A stretch of 64,000 nucleotides of DNA from Spirochaetales bacterium Spiro_09 (GCA_001604385.1 LVBK01000004.1:62001-126000), one strand, 5' to 3'; positions 1 through 8,842 are shown, counted from the first letter of the stretch. Translations and numbers: made by a program. The notes: a model not told the origin generated them from the sequence alone.

Positions 1-1427
1 GACAGGGCCTCTTCCTGATCCCGGTAATCACCGGTTTTAAACGATTTTCCGCGGTCCAGGTCGAAGGGAACGCCGAATTCGCCGAGCAGTGCCGGAAGGT
101 TTCGCGACCGGATACGGTAAGCCTGCCGCGACAGTTGCCGTCTGAAACTTTCCGCGACAGCTCGTTTACCAAACACCGGAACTCCTTCCTCGGAATCGGC
201 AGAAAAAGCGGGATTCCATTTTTTCCGCAGCAGGGTAATCCCGTCATACCAGTGCATCCCGTCTACCAGGGGAATCAACGATCCGTCATCCCGCAGGCGG
301 TCTTCCGCGGTCCACATAACCTCTGGACGCATGGGGACGCCTTCGGGGAAAAAAATAAAATGCCGATGTTTTTTCTCGAAAGCGTCCATAAACCGCCGCT
401 GAAACGGTTTCAGAAAGTCCTCGTGGAAGTTTACTCCCGCAAAGAAATCCGGCTTCAGCAACACAGGCTGTCCGTCGACAACATCCCATACACCGGCTGT
501 ACGCCAGGGACAGACAAAGCCGTCCCTGAAAATTGAAACCCTGTCTGGATTGAGTTCACGATAACCGGGAAGAATAAGTTTTCCGAAGAGCGTAAATTTT
601 TTAATTCGCCGGGTAAAGCCTGAGGCAGCCGCCATGGCGTCGAAGGCGGAGGGAACAGCGCCAGAGGCTGCGGTTATCCGTTCATGCGACCGCAAATCGG
701 ACAAACCGATAAAGCCCGGATGGGGTTCGTTCATTGTACCGATTCCAATGATGGACAGACAATCTTTCAGACGGCGTGCGGTATGTCGCATGGCGTCGAT
801 ATAATGCGACTGAAGGTATTCCTGAACGGGGATGCCCTCTATAAGCAGTTCGGGAGCATAACGGTTTCCGCCGAAAAACAGGGTATTCATACAGGCGGCG
901 CCATACAACAAGTTATTCATTCCCCAACACATGGGTTGATACAACGAGCCCTCATGCTGCACCGTCAGGGCAGAACCGCTTTCTGCAATTCGGGACAAAT
1001 CAAAACCGATCGCGCTCAGTGTCCAGCCAGGAGCGCCATCCCCGCCGGTCCAGCGGCTCCAGGCATCCTGATGCGGATCCATATACACGGTAATTCCGTG
1101 ATCTTCCGCCTTTTTAAGAATCTCCCTGAGGTAGGAAAGGTATTCCTCGTCATAGATTCCCGGTCCCTCATGTTCAACTGCTTCCCAGGTAAAGACAAAG
1201 CGAATAAAGGTAAAACCCCACTCAACGAGCCGGGCAAAATGGGAATCTGCTTCAGTCACCGGAAAGGGGCGGCCGATAAAGGAAACATCGCCCTCAAGCG
1301 GATTCCCCGGAGGATACGCCGGAATTTTGGAGTCGCCTCCCAGATTACAACCGCGGAGCATAACAACCCGATTCTGTCTGTCCCGAATGTACATACCGTC
1401 TGTTGTGTAAACAGGTTCGATTTTCAT
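1..1427 (-). CDS. Glycoside hydrolase family 5, endoglycoceramidase-like (3' end cut by window edge)
   Basis: The frame read leftward from ATG 1427 stays open to the window edge (475 codons). A strong AGGGAGG lies just upstream of the start. The protein has the GH5 barrel signatures: a GIGTMNEPHPG segment with the acid/base Glu at residue 234 and a LLGEFGVPFD segment with the nucleophile Glu at residue 450. The N-terminal lead with RGCNLGG, and the HQD motif near residue 120, are typical of the endoglycoceramidase/glucosylceramidase branch of GH5. No signal peptide is visible, so it probably works in the cytoplasm, perhaps on imported glycosides. The upstream neighbour on the same strand is the ptsN gene, separated by a terminator. 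I see no good promoter in the short gap, so expression may depend on read-through. The family is fairly sure; the substrate is not. Confidence 0.85.
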   Translation of the reverse strand, partial: MKIEPVYTTDGMYIRDRQNRVVMLRGCNLGGDSKIPAYPPGNPLEGDVSFIGRPFPVTEADSHFARLVEWGFTFIRFVFTWEAVEHEGPGIYDEEYLSYLREILKKAEDHGITVYMDPHQDAWSRWTGGDGAPGWTLSAIGFDLSRIAESGSALTVQHEGSLYQPMCWGMNNLLYGAACMNTLFFGGNRYAPELLIEGIPVQEYLQSHYIDAMRHTARRLKDCLSIIGIGTMNEPHPGFIGLSDLRSHERITAASGAVPSAFDAMAAASGFTRRIKKFTLFGKLILPGYRELNPDRVSIFRDGFVCPWRTAGVWDVVDGQPVLLKPDFFAGVNFHEDFLKPFQRRFMDAFEKKHRHFIFFPEGVPMRPEVMWTAEDRLRDDGSLIPLVDGMHWYDGITLLRKKWNPAFSADSEEGVPVFGKRAVAESFRRQLSRQAYRIRSRNLPALLGEFGVPFDLDRGKSFKTGDYRDQEEAL

Positions 1428-1458
1428 ACAATCCCTCCCTGACCCGATGATTCACGAG

Positions 1459-1485
1459 TAAAAAAAAAGGACCCGTACGGGTCCT
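1459..1485 (-). terminator. Intrinsic terminator after ptsN
   Basis: A perfect palindrome AGGACCCGTACGGGTCCT (1468-1485) is followed on the minus strand by a run of nine or more T (the A run at 1459-1468). It sits 33 bases past the ptsN stop. Confidence 0.85.
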
Positions 1486-1517
1486 CTTGCATACAGCGCA
1501 GGCAAGCCTGCACACAA

Positions 1518-1964
1518 CTACTCGGTTAGAATTCGAATAACTTCCGATTTGTCGGTAGCTTTGAGAATTTCCTGTCTCTTTTCTGCGCTCTTGAACAAAA
1601 GCGATACTTCCGCAAGGAACTGAAGGTGCGGTCCTGTTTTATCAACCGGGGAAAGAGTCATGATGAATATTCGGCACGGTTCCTGATCGAGAGAATCAAA
1701 ATCAACCGGGTTATCGGAAATACCCATACAGGCAACAAGATCCTCAACGGAATCGGTTTTTCCATGTGGTATCGCAATACCATGTTTCATACCGGTCGAC
1801 ATTTTGCGCTCACGGTCGAGGACACAGGCACGTGCAGCTACCTTGTCCTTTACCTTTCCCGCCTGAACGAGTATCTCGAGAAGTTCATCGATGATGGCCT
1901 CTTTTGAGGTTCCCTTCAGGTGCAAATTGACGGTATCACTAGTCAATACAGTTTTCAGGTTCAT
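1518..1964 (-). CDS. ptsN: PTS EIIA-type protein, PtsN family (copy 1)
   Basis: A 148-residue single-domain protein of the fructose/nitrogen PTS EIIA family (PTS_EIIA_2). The phosphorylatable His is residue 67 in GIAIPHGKT, and the family's PHLQFLAEVS segment follows near residue 112. PtsN-type proteins accept phosphate from the HPr/NPr chain and act as regulators of transport and metabolism rather than as sugar carriers; no membrane EIIBC domain is attached or nearby. A second PtsN-like protein lies at 31557-32021. The gene has no ribosome-binding site: the promoter places the transcript start on the start codon. It is divergent from the small hypothetical gene at 2022. Confidence 0.88.
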   Translation of the reverse strand: MNLKTVLTSDTVNLHLKGTSKEAIIDELLEILVQAGKVKDKVAARACVLDRERKMSTGMKHGIAIPHGKTDSVEDLVACMGISDNPVDFDSLDQEPCRIFIMTLSPVDKTGPHLQFLAEVSLLFKSAEKRQEILKATDKSEVIRILTE

Positions 1965-1999
1965 ACGGTTAGTTTACGTTTCATGATAGGAAATGTCAA
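1965..1999 (-). promoter_or_regulatory. Promoter of ptsN, leaderless geometry
   Basis: TTGACA (1994-1999), 17-base spacer, TAAACT (1971-1976), then six bases to the ATG at 1964. The expected transcript start is the A of the start codon. No Shine-Dalgarno sequence is present. Confidence 0.7.
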
Positions 2000-2015
2000 G
2001 GATTTTATATATAAT
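1987..2015 (+). promoter_or_regulatory. Promoter of the hypothetical gene at 2022, leaderless geometry
   Basis: A consensus TATAAT (2010-2015) ends six bases before ATG 2022. The -35 position (TAGGAA, 1987-1992) is weak. It overlaps the -35 of the divergent ptsN promoter, so the two may compete. Confidence 0.5.
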
Positions 2016-2021
2016 AATGAC

Positions 2022-2417
2022 ATGACAGCCCTTGATAAATTTTTTTCGGATACTGACAGGCTCATTGCCCACGCTGATAATCCGTCAGCCAATTTTACGG
2101 ACAAGAAATTTGCCGATGAACTGCTGCGCCTCATAGGCCCGCTTATTGCTGATTTCGAGCCCTTATCCAGTCCCCTCACCGAATACTGGAAGGATCACTA
2201 TACCCCGACACTGACCAGCGCTGAAGGCAGAAAATTCGCCGCCCAATGGTTCGCGAATCTGTACGCCCTGTTATCCGGTTCGTTTACGAAGGATATGGAT
2301 TTTCCCGACCGGGACTGGGATGAAATTCGGGAAACAGTAAATGATCAGGCCGAATATCTGGACATGGATATTCTTTCAACCATCATGACAACCATTGTCG
2401 ATCGGGGAAAAACATAA
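2022..2417 (+). CDS. Hypothetical protein, 131 residues
   Basis: I do not recognise this acidic, helix-rich soluble protein. The start at 2022 is chosen because a perfect TATAAT ends six bases upstream, the geometry seen at several other genes here; an in-frame ATG at 1983 has neither ribosome-binding site nor promoter. The protein has no signal peptide, membrane segment or cysteine pair. A proline-rich turn near residue 50 precedes a YWKDHYTP segment. It is divergent from ptsN with 57 bases between the start codons, which hints at shared control, but no function can be inferred. Confidence 0.65.
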   Translation: MTALDKFFSDTDRLIAHADNPSANFTDKKFADELLRLIGPLIADFEPLSSPLTEYWKDHYTPTLTSAEGRKFAAQWFANLYALLSGSFTKDMDFPDRDWDEIRETVNDQAEYLDMDILSTIMTTIVDRGKT

Positions 2418-2437
2418 GGTTTTTTACAATACGAAAC

Positions 2438-2466
2438 TTGACTTGCTGACCAACCTGTACGATATT
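2438..2466 (+). promoter_or_regulatory. Possible promoter for the tandem RNA region
   Basis: TTGACT (2438-2443), 17-base spacer, GATATT (2461-2466). It points into a gap with no protein gene and could start a transcript near 2473, upstream of RNA element 1. The -10 is imperfect. Confidence 0.4.
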
Positions 2467-2600
2467 CAGTGTAGAACAATTTGAGTACAGCATTCGTGCA
2501 GTACAGGAAGTTCTGAGAGAGTACTGATTATTTCGGGCTGTGGACGTACGGGATACAAGAAACGGACGTTCAGCTAACAGACTTACAGTATATGTACGAG

Positions 2601-2786
2601 AGGGGGACCGTCATGGATAATCCGCCTGAATACCGGCGCCGGAGAGAAACCGGCAACCAGCATGAGTTACCCGCCTGCACGGCTATATGGCAGGTGTAGA
2701 TAGACTGGCCGAAGTTTTCGTGCATGAAACGGCTCCAAATTGGGGCTTTAAGGCCAAGACAAGCCGGCGACAGGCCGGCTTTTTAT
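2601..2786 (+). ncRNA. Structured RNA element 1 (candidate riboswitch or small RNA)
   Basis: This is the first of two related elements in a 770-bp gap. Visible helices are: GCCGG/CCGGC (2638-2642 with 2650-2654), enclosed by CTG/CAG (2626-2628 with 2658-2660); CGCCTG/CAGGTG (2672-2677 with 2691-2696); and an enclosing GGCC/GGCC (2707-2710 with 2752-2755). The last holds two hairpins, GTTT/AAAC (2714-2717 with 2727-2730) and GGCTCC/GGGGCT (2731-2736 with 2742-2747). A terminator hairpin follows directly. Blocks shared with element 2 include ATAATCCGCC-like, TTACCCGCC-like and GGCCGAAGT. I cannot match it to TPP, SAM, cobalamin, lysine, glycine, FMN, c-di-GMP or c-di-AMP riboswitches. Confidence 0.6.
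2762..2786 (+). terminator. Terminator hairpin of RNA element 1
   Basis: AGCCGGC (2762-2768), loop GACAG, GCCGGCT (2774-2780), then a T run. The stem is identical to that of the second element but the loop differs. The stem repeats the GCCGGC of the upstream hairpin, so alternative pairing is possible. Confidence 0.8.
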
Positions 2787-2880
2787 TGTTTTACCTGAGC
2801 AAATATTACAGGCCGTATTAACGGCACACAGGATATTGGGGTGCGGTATTCACCGAACTGGATACGCGCACATCATAACG

Positions 2881-3095
2881 GAAGGGTGGAGGCAAATATG
2901 AATAGTCCGCCGGACCTGGCCAGCCGGTACAAGCCGGCACCAGAAAGAGGTATGTAATGCTCACTGTTTATCGAAGAATTGTGTTTTACCGCCCGTAACA
3001 ACAGGCGTTCAGAAAGATAGGCCGAAGTCCTGGTAAAGGACAGCTCCACGGGGGCTCAAGGCCATACAAGCCGGCTCAGTGCCGGCTTTTTTTTT
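2881..3095 (+). ncRNA. Structured RNA element 2, paralogue of element 1
   Basis: It has the same order of helices as element 1: GGTGGA/TCCGCC (2885-2890 with 2906-2911); CTGG/CCAG (2916-2919 with 2940-2943) enclosing GCCGG/CCGGC (2923-2927 with 2934-2938); CGCC/GGCG (2990-2993 with 3004-3007); and GGCC/GGCC (3020-3023 with 3060-3063) enclosing GTCC/GGAC (3027-3030 with 3038-3041) and AGCTCC/GGGGCT (3042-3047 with 3051-3056). The GTTT/AAAC stem of element 1 has become GTCC/GGAC, with both sides changed together, which is good evidence for a selected fold. A terminator ends it about 95 bases before malQ. It could be a riboswitch or attenuator for the starch genes, or a free-standing small RNA. 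Confidence 0.6.
3069..3095 (+). terminator. Terminator hairpin of RNA element 2
   Basis: AGCCGGC (3069-3075), loop TCAGT, GCCGGCT (3081-3087), then nine T. It lies between the RNA element and malQ, where read-through would extend into malQ. Confidence 0.85.
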
Positions 3096-3148
3096 ACTTC
3101 CCGACGCAGTGGAAGGCTCGAAATACATTGCTTTATTTTTTGACCCGC

Positions 3149-3175
3149 TTGACGTATACTTCTTTCAAGTATAAA
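3149..3175 (+). promoter_or_regulatory. Possible malQ promoter
   Basis: TTGACG (3149-3154) and TATAAA (3170-3175) with a short 15-base spacer lie between the RNA 2 terminator and malQ. If real, malQ has its own promoter and does not depend on read-through. Confidence 0.4.
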
Positions 3176-3189
3176 AGCGGAGGATAGTT

Positions 3190-5202
3190 ATGCGTTTCCC
3201 TCTCCGGCCATTTCCGCTTAGCGGACTAGCCCTGTCACTTGGATCGTTGAAAACTCAAGACAGCTGCGGGATCGGCGAATTCCCCGATCTGATACCCCTT
3301 GCGGATTTTTGCGTCAAAGCAGGTCTCGATTGCATACAGCTCTTGCCCGTAAATGATACGGGAACCGAAAGTTCTCCATACAGCGCCCTATCCGCCTTTG
3401 CCCTCCATCCGATTTATCTGCGCCTTCAGGATATACCCGAGGCAAAGAAATACAAGAAAGAGATTGAGCTACTGAGAAATCGTTTTGAAGATCTGCCACG
3501 GTTTGACTACAAATACCTCCGGGAGGCAAAACTTGAGTTGCTGCATACCATTTTTGAAGCGCATGAAACGGAAATACTGCCATCACCAGAACTGAAAAAA
3601 TGGATCTCTGAAAATCCCTGGATAGCAGAATATGCCGTCTATATGAATATGAAGCGAAGGAATTTCGACGCAAGCTGGAAGGAATGGGACAAGCTGAGAA
3701 CCCCTTCACATGCAGAAATACTTGACCGCTGGGAGAGCCCGAATCGTCGATCTTCCCACCTTTTTTATGCCTGGCTTCAAATGAGACTCGATGAACAGTT
3801 TTATGCATCCGTTCAATATTGTGAGCAAAAGGGAATCGCAGTAAAAGGCGACATTCCCATTATGATGAACGAAGATTCCTGCGATGCCTGGGCCAATCCC
3901 GAGTTTTTCCGGGACGATTTGCGTGCGGGAAGCCCACCTGACGATTCTAATCCCGGCGGCCAAAATTGGGGCTTTCCCATCTATAATTGGGGAAATCTGG
4001 AAGCTGACGGCTTCAGTTGGTGGAAACGACGACTTGTCCACAGCGCCCGCTATTATCATGCCTACAGGATCGATCACATACTCGGATTTTTCCGCATCTG
4101 GTCTATCCCCGTTGGGGAATCTGACGGGTACCTGGGTTGGGCAACGCCCCATGAGCCAATTACCGAACAGGAGCTTGCCTCCCTGGGTTTTACAGGCGAC
4201 CGGCTCAGATGGCTGAGTGAACCTCATGTGCCAACCAGAGTAGTCGAGGAAGTGAACAATTACGATTATCTCGGTTCACACGGAATTATGCACAAACTGA
4301 TGGATCGCATTGGAGAAGAGGAACTCTGGCTTTTTAATGCGGATATACACTGCGAGGCGGATATCTGGAATCAATCGATCCCGGAGCCCGTCAAGAGCGT
4401 TCTTGCGCGCGCATGGAAGGACAGGCTGTTACAGCGAACAGGCCGGGACCAGAAAGGGAAACCCCTTTTCGCCCCGGTGTGGCGTTACCGTGACACCACT
4501 GCATGGAAGTCCCTTTCAGCTGAAGAGAGGGGAACATTACAAAGACTGTTTGACGAAAAAGAAACAATCAATTCAGGACTCTGGAAAGCACAGGCCGAGA
4601 AACTGCTTGGAGAACTTACCGGAACGGTAGACATGCTTCCCTGCGCCGAAGATCTGGGAAGCATCCCGGACAGTGTACCCGATGTACTGTCACGTCTGGG
4701 AATTCTTGGCTTGAAAGTAATACGCTGGGAACGTTTGTGGCAGACTGAAGGCCAGCCCTTCAGGTCAATACAGGCCTATCCCGAGCTTTCGGTTGCAACC
4801 ACCTCGGTTCACGATTCGTCTACCATGCGCGGATGGTGGGAAAAAGAAGGTGCTGCAGCCCAACTTATGGAACAATTCAAACCGGAACAGGCAGGAATCA
4901 ACTCCCGCTCGATCGAAGAGTGGAAACACCGCTACACACCGGAGGCTGCCCGCTGGATTTTAGGTGAACTGGCGGGAACGGCCTCACGTATGTTTATTAT
5001 TCCGGTCCAGGACTTGCTGGCCCTTAGTGCCGACTATATTCCGTCCAACCCGGATGATGAGCGGGTTAACATACCGGGGACAGTCACTGCGTTCAACTGG
5101 ACGTACCGACTACCCTGCAAGATAGAAACGCTTTCAAAAGACAGAAAACTGATTGACGGAATAAAAAGTATAGTGGACAGACGACACAAACCGAACACAT
5201 AA
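3190..5202 (+). CDS. malQ: 4-alpha-glucanotransferase (amylomaltase, GH77)
   Basis: A 670-residue cytoplasmic enzyme that moves maltodextrin chains between glucans and releases glucose. Family blocks are complete: SPYSALSAFALHPIYL near residues 62-77, the nucleophile Asp295 in YRIDH, the acid/base Glu487 in CAEDLG, and the transition-state Asp542 in TSVHDSSTMRGWW. GGAGGA lies seven bases before ATG 3190. The length is in the range of plant/bacterial amylomaltases with an extended middle. It is followed after 101 bases by a large amylase-family gene, so the pair likely serves glycogen or maltodextrin turnover. Two structured RNAs precede it and may bear on its control. Confidence 0.95.
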   Translation: MRFPLRPFPLSGLALSLGSLKTQDSCGIGEFPDLIPLADFCVKAGLDCIQLLPVNDTGTESSPYSALSAFALHPIYLRLQDIPEAKKYKKEIELLRNRFEDLPRFDYKYLREAKLELLHTIFEAHETEILPSPELKKWISENPWIAEYAVYMNMKRRNFDASWKEWDKLRTPSHAEILDRWESPNRRSSHLFYAWLQMRLDEQFYASVQYCEQKGIAVKGDIPIMMNEDSCDAWANPEFFRDDLRAGSPPDDSNPGGQNWGFPIYNWGNLEADGFSWWKRRLVHSARYYHAYRIDHILGFFRIWSIPVGESDGYLGWATPHEPITEQELASLGFTGDRLRWLSEPHVPTRVVEEVNNYDYLGSHGIMHKLMDRIGEEELWLFNADIHCEADIWNQSIPEPVKSVLARAWKDRLLQRTGRDQKGKPLFAPVWRYRDTTAWKSLSAEERGTLQRLFDEKETINSGLWKAQAEKLLGELTGTVDMLPCAEDLGSIPDSVPDVLSRLGILGLKVIRWERLWQTEGQPFRSIQAYPELSVATTSVHDSSTMRGWWEKEGAAAQLMEQFKPEQAGINSRSIEEWKHRYTPEAARWILGELAGTASRMFIIPVQDLLALSADYIPSNPDDERVNIPGTVTAFNWTYRLPCKIETLSKDRKLIDGIKSIVDRRHKPNT

Positions 5203-5303
5203 TATATAGTTCGTTACAGACACGGAACTGATATACCGCAATAATCTCTTGCTGTGTAATCATTTTTTCTATATTTTCCAGCATGCTGTCAAGGAGAAAT
5301 ACA

Positions 5304-8300
5304 GTGCCGAATATAAACAATTCCAGCCTCATTCTAATCGGCGATAACACATGTTCCGACAAGCGTTTTATGGAATTCCATATAAACGCACGTATACGCT
5401 CACAGTGCGGTTTTGACCAGACACTCTTCGCTTCCAGCGGAAATGTCATTTTCACCAATCTGAAGGCCGTTCACCAATTTGTTCAGGCATACAACCGGCA
5501 AGTTGATCCACACGGGGATAATCCAGCGTACCTAAAAGCAGGTCAATTGAATGCGATGGGACTGATTGACGAGATCTTTCACTATGTGTGCCGTCTGTAT
5601 CGCAGAGAAAGAAACAACTCTTTTTTTGAGGAAGGACTCGCCCTGTTAAACCGGGAACTGGGAACGCAGCCGACCCGCGCCTTGCTCAGACAATTTGTGA
5701 CTCTTTTTCCTCCCATGGAAGTCTACCGCGACAAGATGGACAGCGATCAATGGCTTGACGGCACCGACAGCAATGGGGTCTCCCATGCAGTCATCGCACT
5801 TGAAGAATTCATGCTTCTGCGGCTGGCAAATGACAATCCCGCCTTTGAACCATTTTTCCCCCTCTTCTCGGATAAAGAACTGGCCCAAAAGACAAAAATG
5901 GCCAGGGCATGGGATCTGTTAACAGAGCATTCAAAGCGTAATCCGGTTTTTGGTCCAGAGGGAAAAGATTTAATCGGCATGCTTCGCGCACCCGTCGATT
6001 TTTCTCCATTTAACCTGAAAGGTCAGCTGGATTATATCAGAACATACTGGAAGGACATTCTGGGAGAATGGCTGACACGGCTTCTTTCGGGCCTCGACTT
6101 GATTGCGGAAGAGGAAAAAGCAGGATGGACCGGCGGTATAGGATCCGGAAACCCGGAAATGCCGGCCTATGAATTCGGCGATATCAGCAAGGAATATGAG
6201 CGATTCAGTCCGGACCGCCAATGGATGCCGAATGTCATTATCATCGCGAAAAGCACCTTGGTCTGGCTTGATCAGTTATCCAAAAAATACAAGCGTCCTA
6301 TTCACCGGCTCGACCAGATTCCGGATGAAGAACTCGATGCCCTTGCCGCAGCCGGCTTTAACGGCCTGTGGCTGATCGGACTCTGGGAACGCTCGCCTGC
6401 AAGCCGCCGTATCAAACAAATATGCGGAAATCCCGAAGCAGCTGCCAGCGCATACAGCCTCGACGATTACGAAATAGCCGGTGAATTGGGCGGTTGGGAA
6501 GCCATGGATAATTTACGGGCACGGGCATGGCACCGGGGCATTCGCATGGCATCGGATATGGTTCCCAATCACACGGGTATGGACTCCCGATGGGTCGTTG
6601 AGAAACCGGATTTATTCATCCAGACCGGGGAATGCCCATTCCCCGGCTATGATTTTTCGGGGGAAAACCTCTCCCATGACGATCGAGTAGGCATCTACCT
6701 GGAGAATCATTATTACTCCAAAAGCGATTGTGCCGTTGTGTTCAAACGGGTAGATAACAACACGGGAAATGTCCGGTACATATATCATGGAAACGACGGA
6801 ACAGGTATGCCCTGGAATGATACCGCCCAAATTGATTTTCTTAACCCCGCTGCCCGTGAGGAAGTCATACAAAAAATACTACATGTCGCGCGAAATTTTC
6901 CGATCATCCGATTCGATGCCGCGATGGTTCTTGCAAAAAAACACATACAGCGTTTGTGGTATCCCGAACCGGGACACGGCGGGGACATTGCAAGCCGTTC
7001 GCAGTACGCATTGAGCCGGCAGGATTTTGAAAAGCGCATCCCGGAGGAATTCTGGCGCGAAGTCGTTGATCGCTGCGCAAGCGAAATTCCTGACACCTTG
7101 CTTCTTGCCGAGGCCTTCTGGATGATGGAAGGGTACTTTGTCAGAACCCTCGGGATGCACCGGGTATACAACTCGGCCTTCATGAATATGCTCAAACGGG
7201 AAGACAACGATAAATACCGAAGCACCATCAAAAACACCATTGAATTCGACCCGGAAATTCTTAAACGGTATGTCAATTTTATGAACAACCCCGACGAAGA
7301 AACAGCTGTTGCCCAGTTCGGAAAGGATGGCAAATACTTCGGCGTCTGCACCATGATGGTAGCCATGCCGGGTTTACCCATGTTCGGACACGGTCAGATC
7401 GAGGGATTCGAAGAAAAATACGGTATGGAATACCGCAAAGCCTACCGGGACGAGGAGCCGGATGCCGAACTGATAAGCCGTCACGAACGGGAAATTTTCC
7501 CGCTCATGAAAAAACGCGCTCTGTTCGCCGGCGTGGAGAATTTTCTGTTCTATGATTTTTGGACAAATGATCATGTCAATGAAAACGTCTTTGCCTGGTC
7601 CAATCAACAGGGACAGGAACGGGCAGTTATCCTGTTCAACAACGTCTACCAGCAGACGGCAGGCTGGATAAAGACCTCTGCACCCTATGCGGCAAAACAG
7701 GCTGACGGTACACGGATACTGACCCGAAGAACCCTCGCGGAAGGTCTTGGTCTGGTTAACCGTGACGGCCGATATTGCCTTATGCAGGAACAGCGCAGCG
7801 GATTATGGTTTATACGAACTTGTCGGGAACTGTGCGAAAAAGGCCTCTTTGCCGCACTGAACGGCTTTCAGACCCAGGTCTTCATGGATATTCGGGAAGA
7901 GGATGATACACCTGACCAGGTTTACCGAAGTCTGTATGAAACCTTGAACGGAAGCGGAATCCGCAATATACACATGGGCATACAGAATATCAGGTACAAG
8001 ACGCTGTATCAGGCCCTTGAAGCATTGATAGACAAGGAACTGTGCTCCCTATTCACGGCTACCGGTAAACCCTCACACAGGAACTGTTCAGCAGACCTTG
8101 CGAAAAAAGCACGGGTGTTCTATGACCGCTGCGCTGAACAGGCCGGCGAGCCTGCACCGGTGTTGAACGCAAAGGAGCGGGCACGACTGGCACAACGCTT
8201 TACGCGGCTTGTAAGCTCGGTAGTGACGGTAACGGCAACCATACCGGTACGGCGACCACTCGCCTACCTCTGCGCCCGGTTAATGACGGATATCTGTCTG

Positions 8301-8795
8301 ATTGTGGACGCTTCTGCCAGCCTGGATGCTCGAAGGAAATTGTTGTCCACATGGTCCATTGGTGAAAAACTTGCGGAAATAATTGAAAGTCACGGAGGTG
8401 ACGGTGAAGCAATCCGGTATAGCGCGCAGGGACTGTGGATTGCGAATGCCCTTACAGAAAGCGGTATTGACCTCAATTTTTTCCGGAAAGATGAAATAAG
8501 ACAATCCCTGGGCACTCATGAATGGGATGGCATAACATGGTTCAACAAGGAAAGGGCCGAAGAACTTGCCGAACAGGTAGTCTTTTCACAATTGTTCGAG
8601 AAACGAACACCGCGAAAAAGGCATATACGCGCAGCTTTAAAGAAAATCTCGGCATTTGCAGCCAGGTTCGCGCGCAGCGGGTACCAGTATGAGCGCTTCA
8701 TCAGGTCATACTCCGAACAGGGTACAGCCTGGAAGATTCGCGCATTTATGGGTAAACTGGCTCAGTGTATTGGAAATTTCCGGAAAAGGACTTAA
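5304..8795 (+). CDS. Large alpha-amylase-family (GH13) protein, 1163 residues
   Basis: The start is the GTG at 5304, seven bases after AAGGAG; an upstream in-frame ATG (5283) has no ribosome-binding site. A GH13 catalytic core occupies roughly residues 320-800: region I DMVPNHTG near 418, region II RFDAA with the nucleophile Asp near 537, region III LLAEAFW with the acid/base Glu near 602, and region IV NNPDE with Asp near 663. About 310 residues before the core and 360 after it match nothing I know. The tail is helical, with many Arg/Ala pairs. No signal peptide is present, so it probably acts inside the cell on glycogen or maltodextrin with MalQ. The order of regions I-IV is normal. The exact specificity is unknown. 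Confidence 0.8.
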   Translation: MPNINNSSLILIGDNTCSDKRFMEFHINARIRSQCGFDQTLFASSGNVIFTNLKAVHQFVQAYNRQVDPHGDNPAYLKAGQLNAMGLIDEIFHYVCRLYRRERNNSFFEEGLALLNRELGTQPTRALLRQFVTLFPPMEVYRDKMDSDQWLDGTDSNGVSHAVIALEEFMLLRLANDNPAFEPFFPLFSDKELAQKTKMARAWDLLTEHSKRNPVFGPEGKDLIGMLRAPVDFSPFNLKGQLDYIRTYWKDILGEWLTRLLSGLDLIAEEEKAGWTGGIGSGNPEMPAYEFGDISKEYERFSPDRQWMPNVIIIAKSTLVWLDQLSKKYKRPIHRLDQIPDEELDALAAAGFNGLWLIGLWERSPASRRIKQICGNPEAAASAYSLDDYEIAGELGGWEAMDNLRARAWHRGIRMASDMVPNHTGMDSRWVVEKPDLFIQTGECPFPGYDFSGENLSHDDRVGIYLENHYYSKSDCAVVFKRVDNNTGNVRYIYHGNDGTGMPWNDTAQIDFLNPAAREEVIQKILHVARNFPIIRFDAAMVLAKKHIQRLWYPEPGHGGDIASRSQYALSRQDFEKRIPEEFWREVVDRCASEIPDTLLLAEAFWMMEGYFVRTLGMHRVYNSAFMNMLKREDNDKYRSTIKNTIEFDPEILKRYVNFMNNPDEETAVAQFGKDGKYFGVCTMMVAMPGLPMFGHGQIEGFEEKYGMEYRKAYRDEEPDAELISRHEREIFPLMKKRALFAGVENFLFYDFWTNDHVNENVFAWSNQQGQERAVILFNNVYQQTAGWIKTSAPYAAKQADGTRILTRRTLAEGLGLVNRDGRYCLMQEQRSGLWFIRTCRELCEKGLFAALNGFQTQVFMDIREEDDTPDQVYRSLYETLNGSGIRNIHMGIQNIRYKTLYQALEALIDKELCSLFTATGKPSHRNCSADLAKKARVFYDRCAEQAGEPAPVLNAKERARLAQRFTRLVSSVVTVTATIPVRRPLAYLCARLMTDICLIVDASASLDARRKLLSTWSIGEKLAEIIESHGGDGEAIRYSAQGLWIANALTESGIDLNFFRKDEIRQSLGTHEWDGITWFNKERAEELAEQVVFSQLFEKRTPRKRHIRAALKKISAFAARFARSGYQYERFIRSYSEQGTAWKIRAFMGKLAQCIGNFRKRT

Positions 8796-8827
8796 AAAAA
8801 AAGGCTGTCCGGATTCACCGGACAGCC
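8794..8827 (-). terminator. Terminator for the 44-codon gene
   Basis: GGCTGTCCGG (8803-8812), loop ATTCA, CCGGACAGCC (8818-8827). On the minus strand it is followed by nine T (8794-8802). It also sits right after the amylase stop, so it may act in both directions. Confidence 0.8.
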
Positions 8828-8842
8828 CATTTCCTACTTTTT

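Noticed and set aside
684-1442. A 252-codon plus-strand frame at the left edge
   Set aside because: It is antisense to the GH5 gene, which has catalytic motifs and a ribosome-binding site on the minus strand.
2601-3095. Lysine or SAM riboswitch as identity of the tandem RNAs
   Set aside because: The GCCGAAG string recalls the lysine riboswitch and GGCAACC the SAM-I type, but the other conserved strings and the helix order of those classes are absent.
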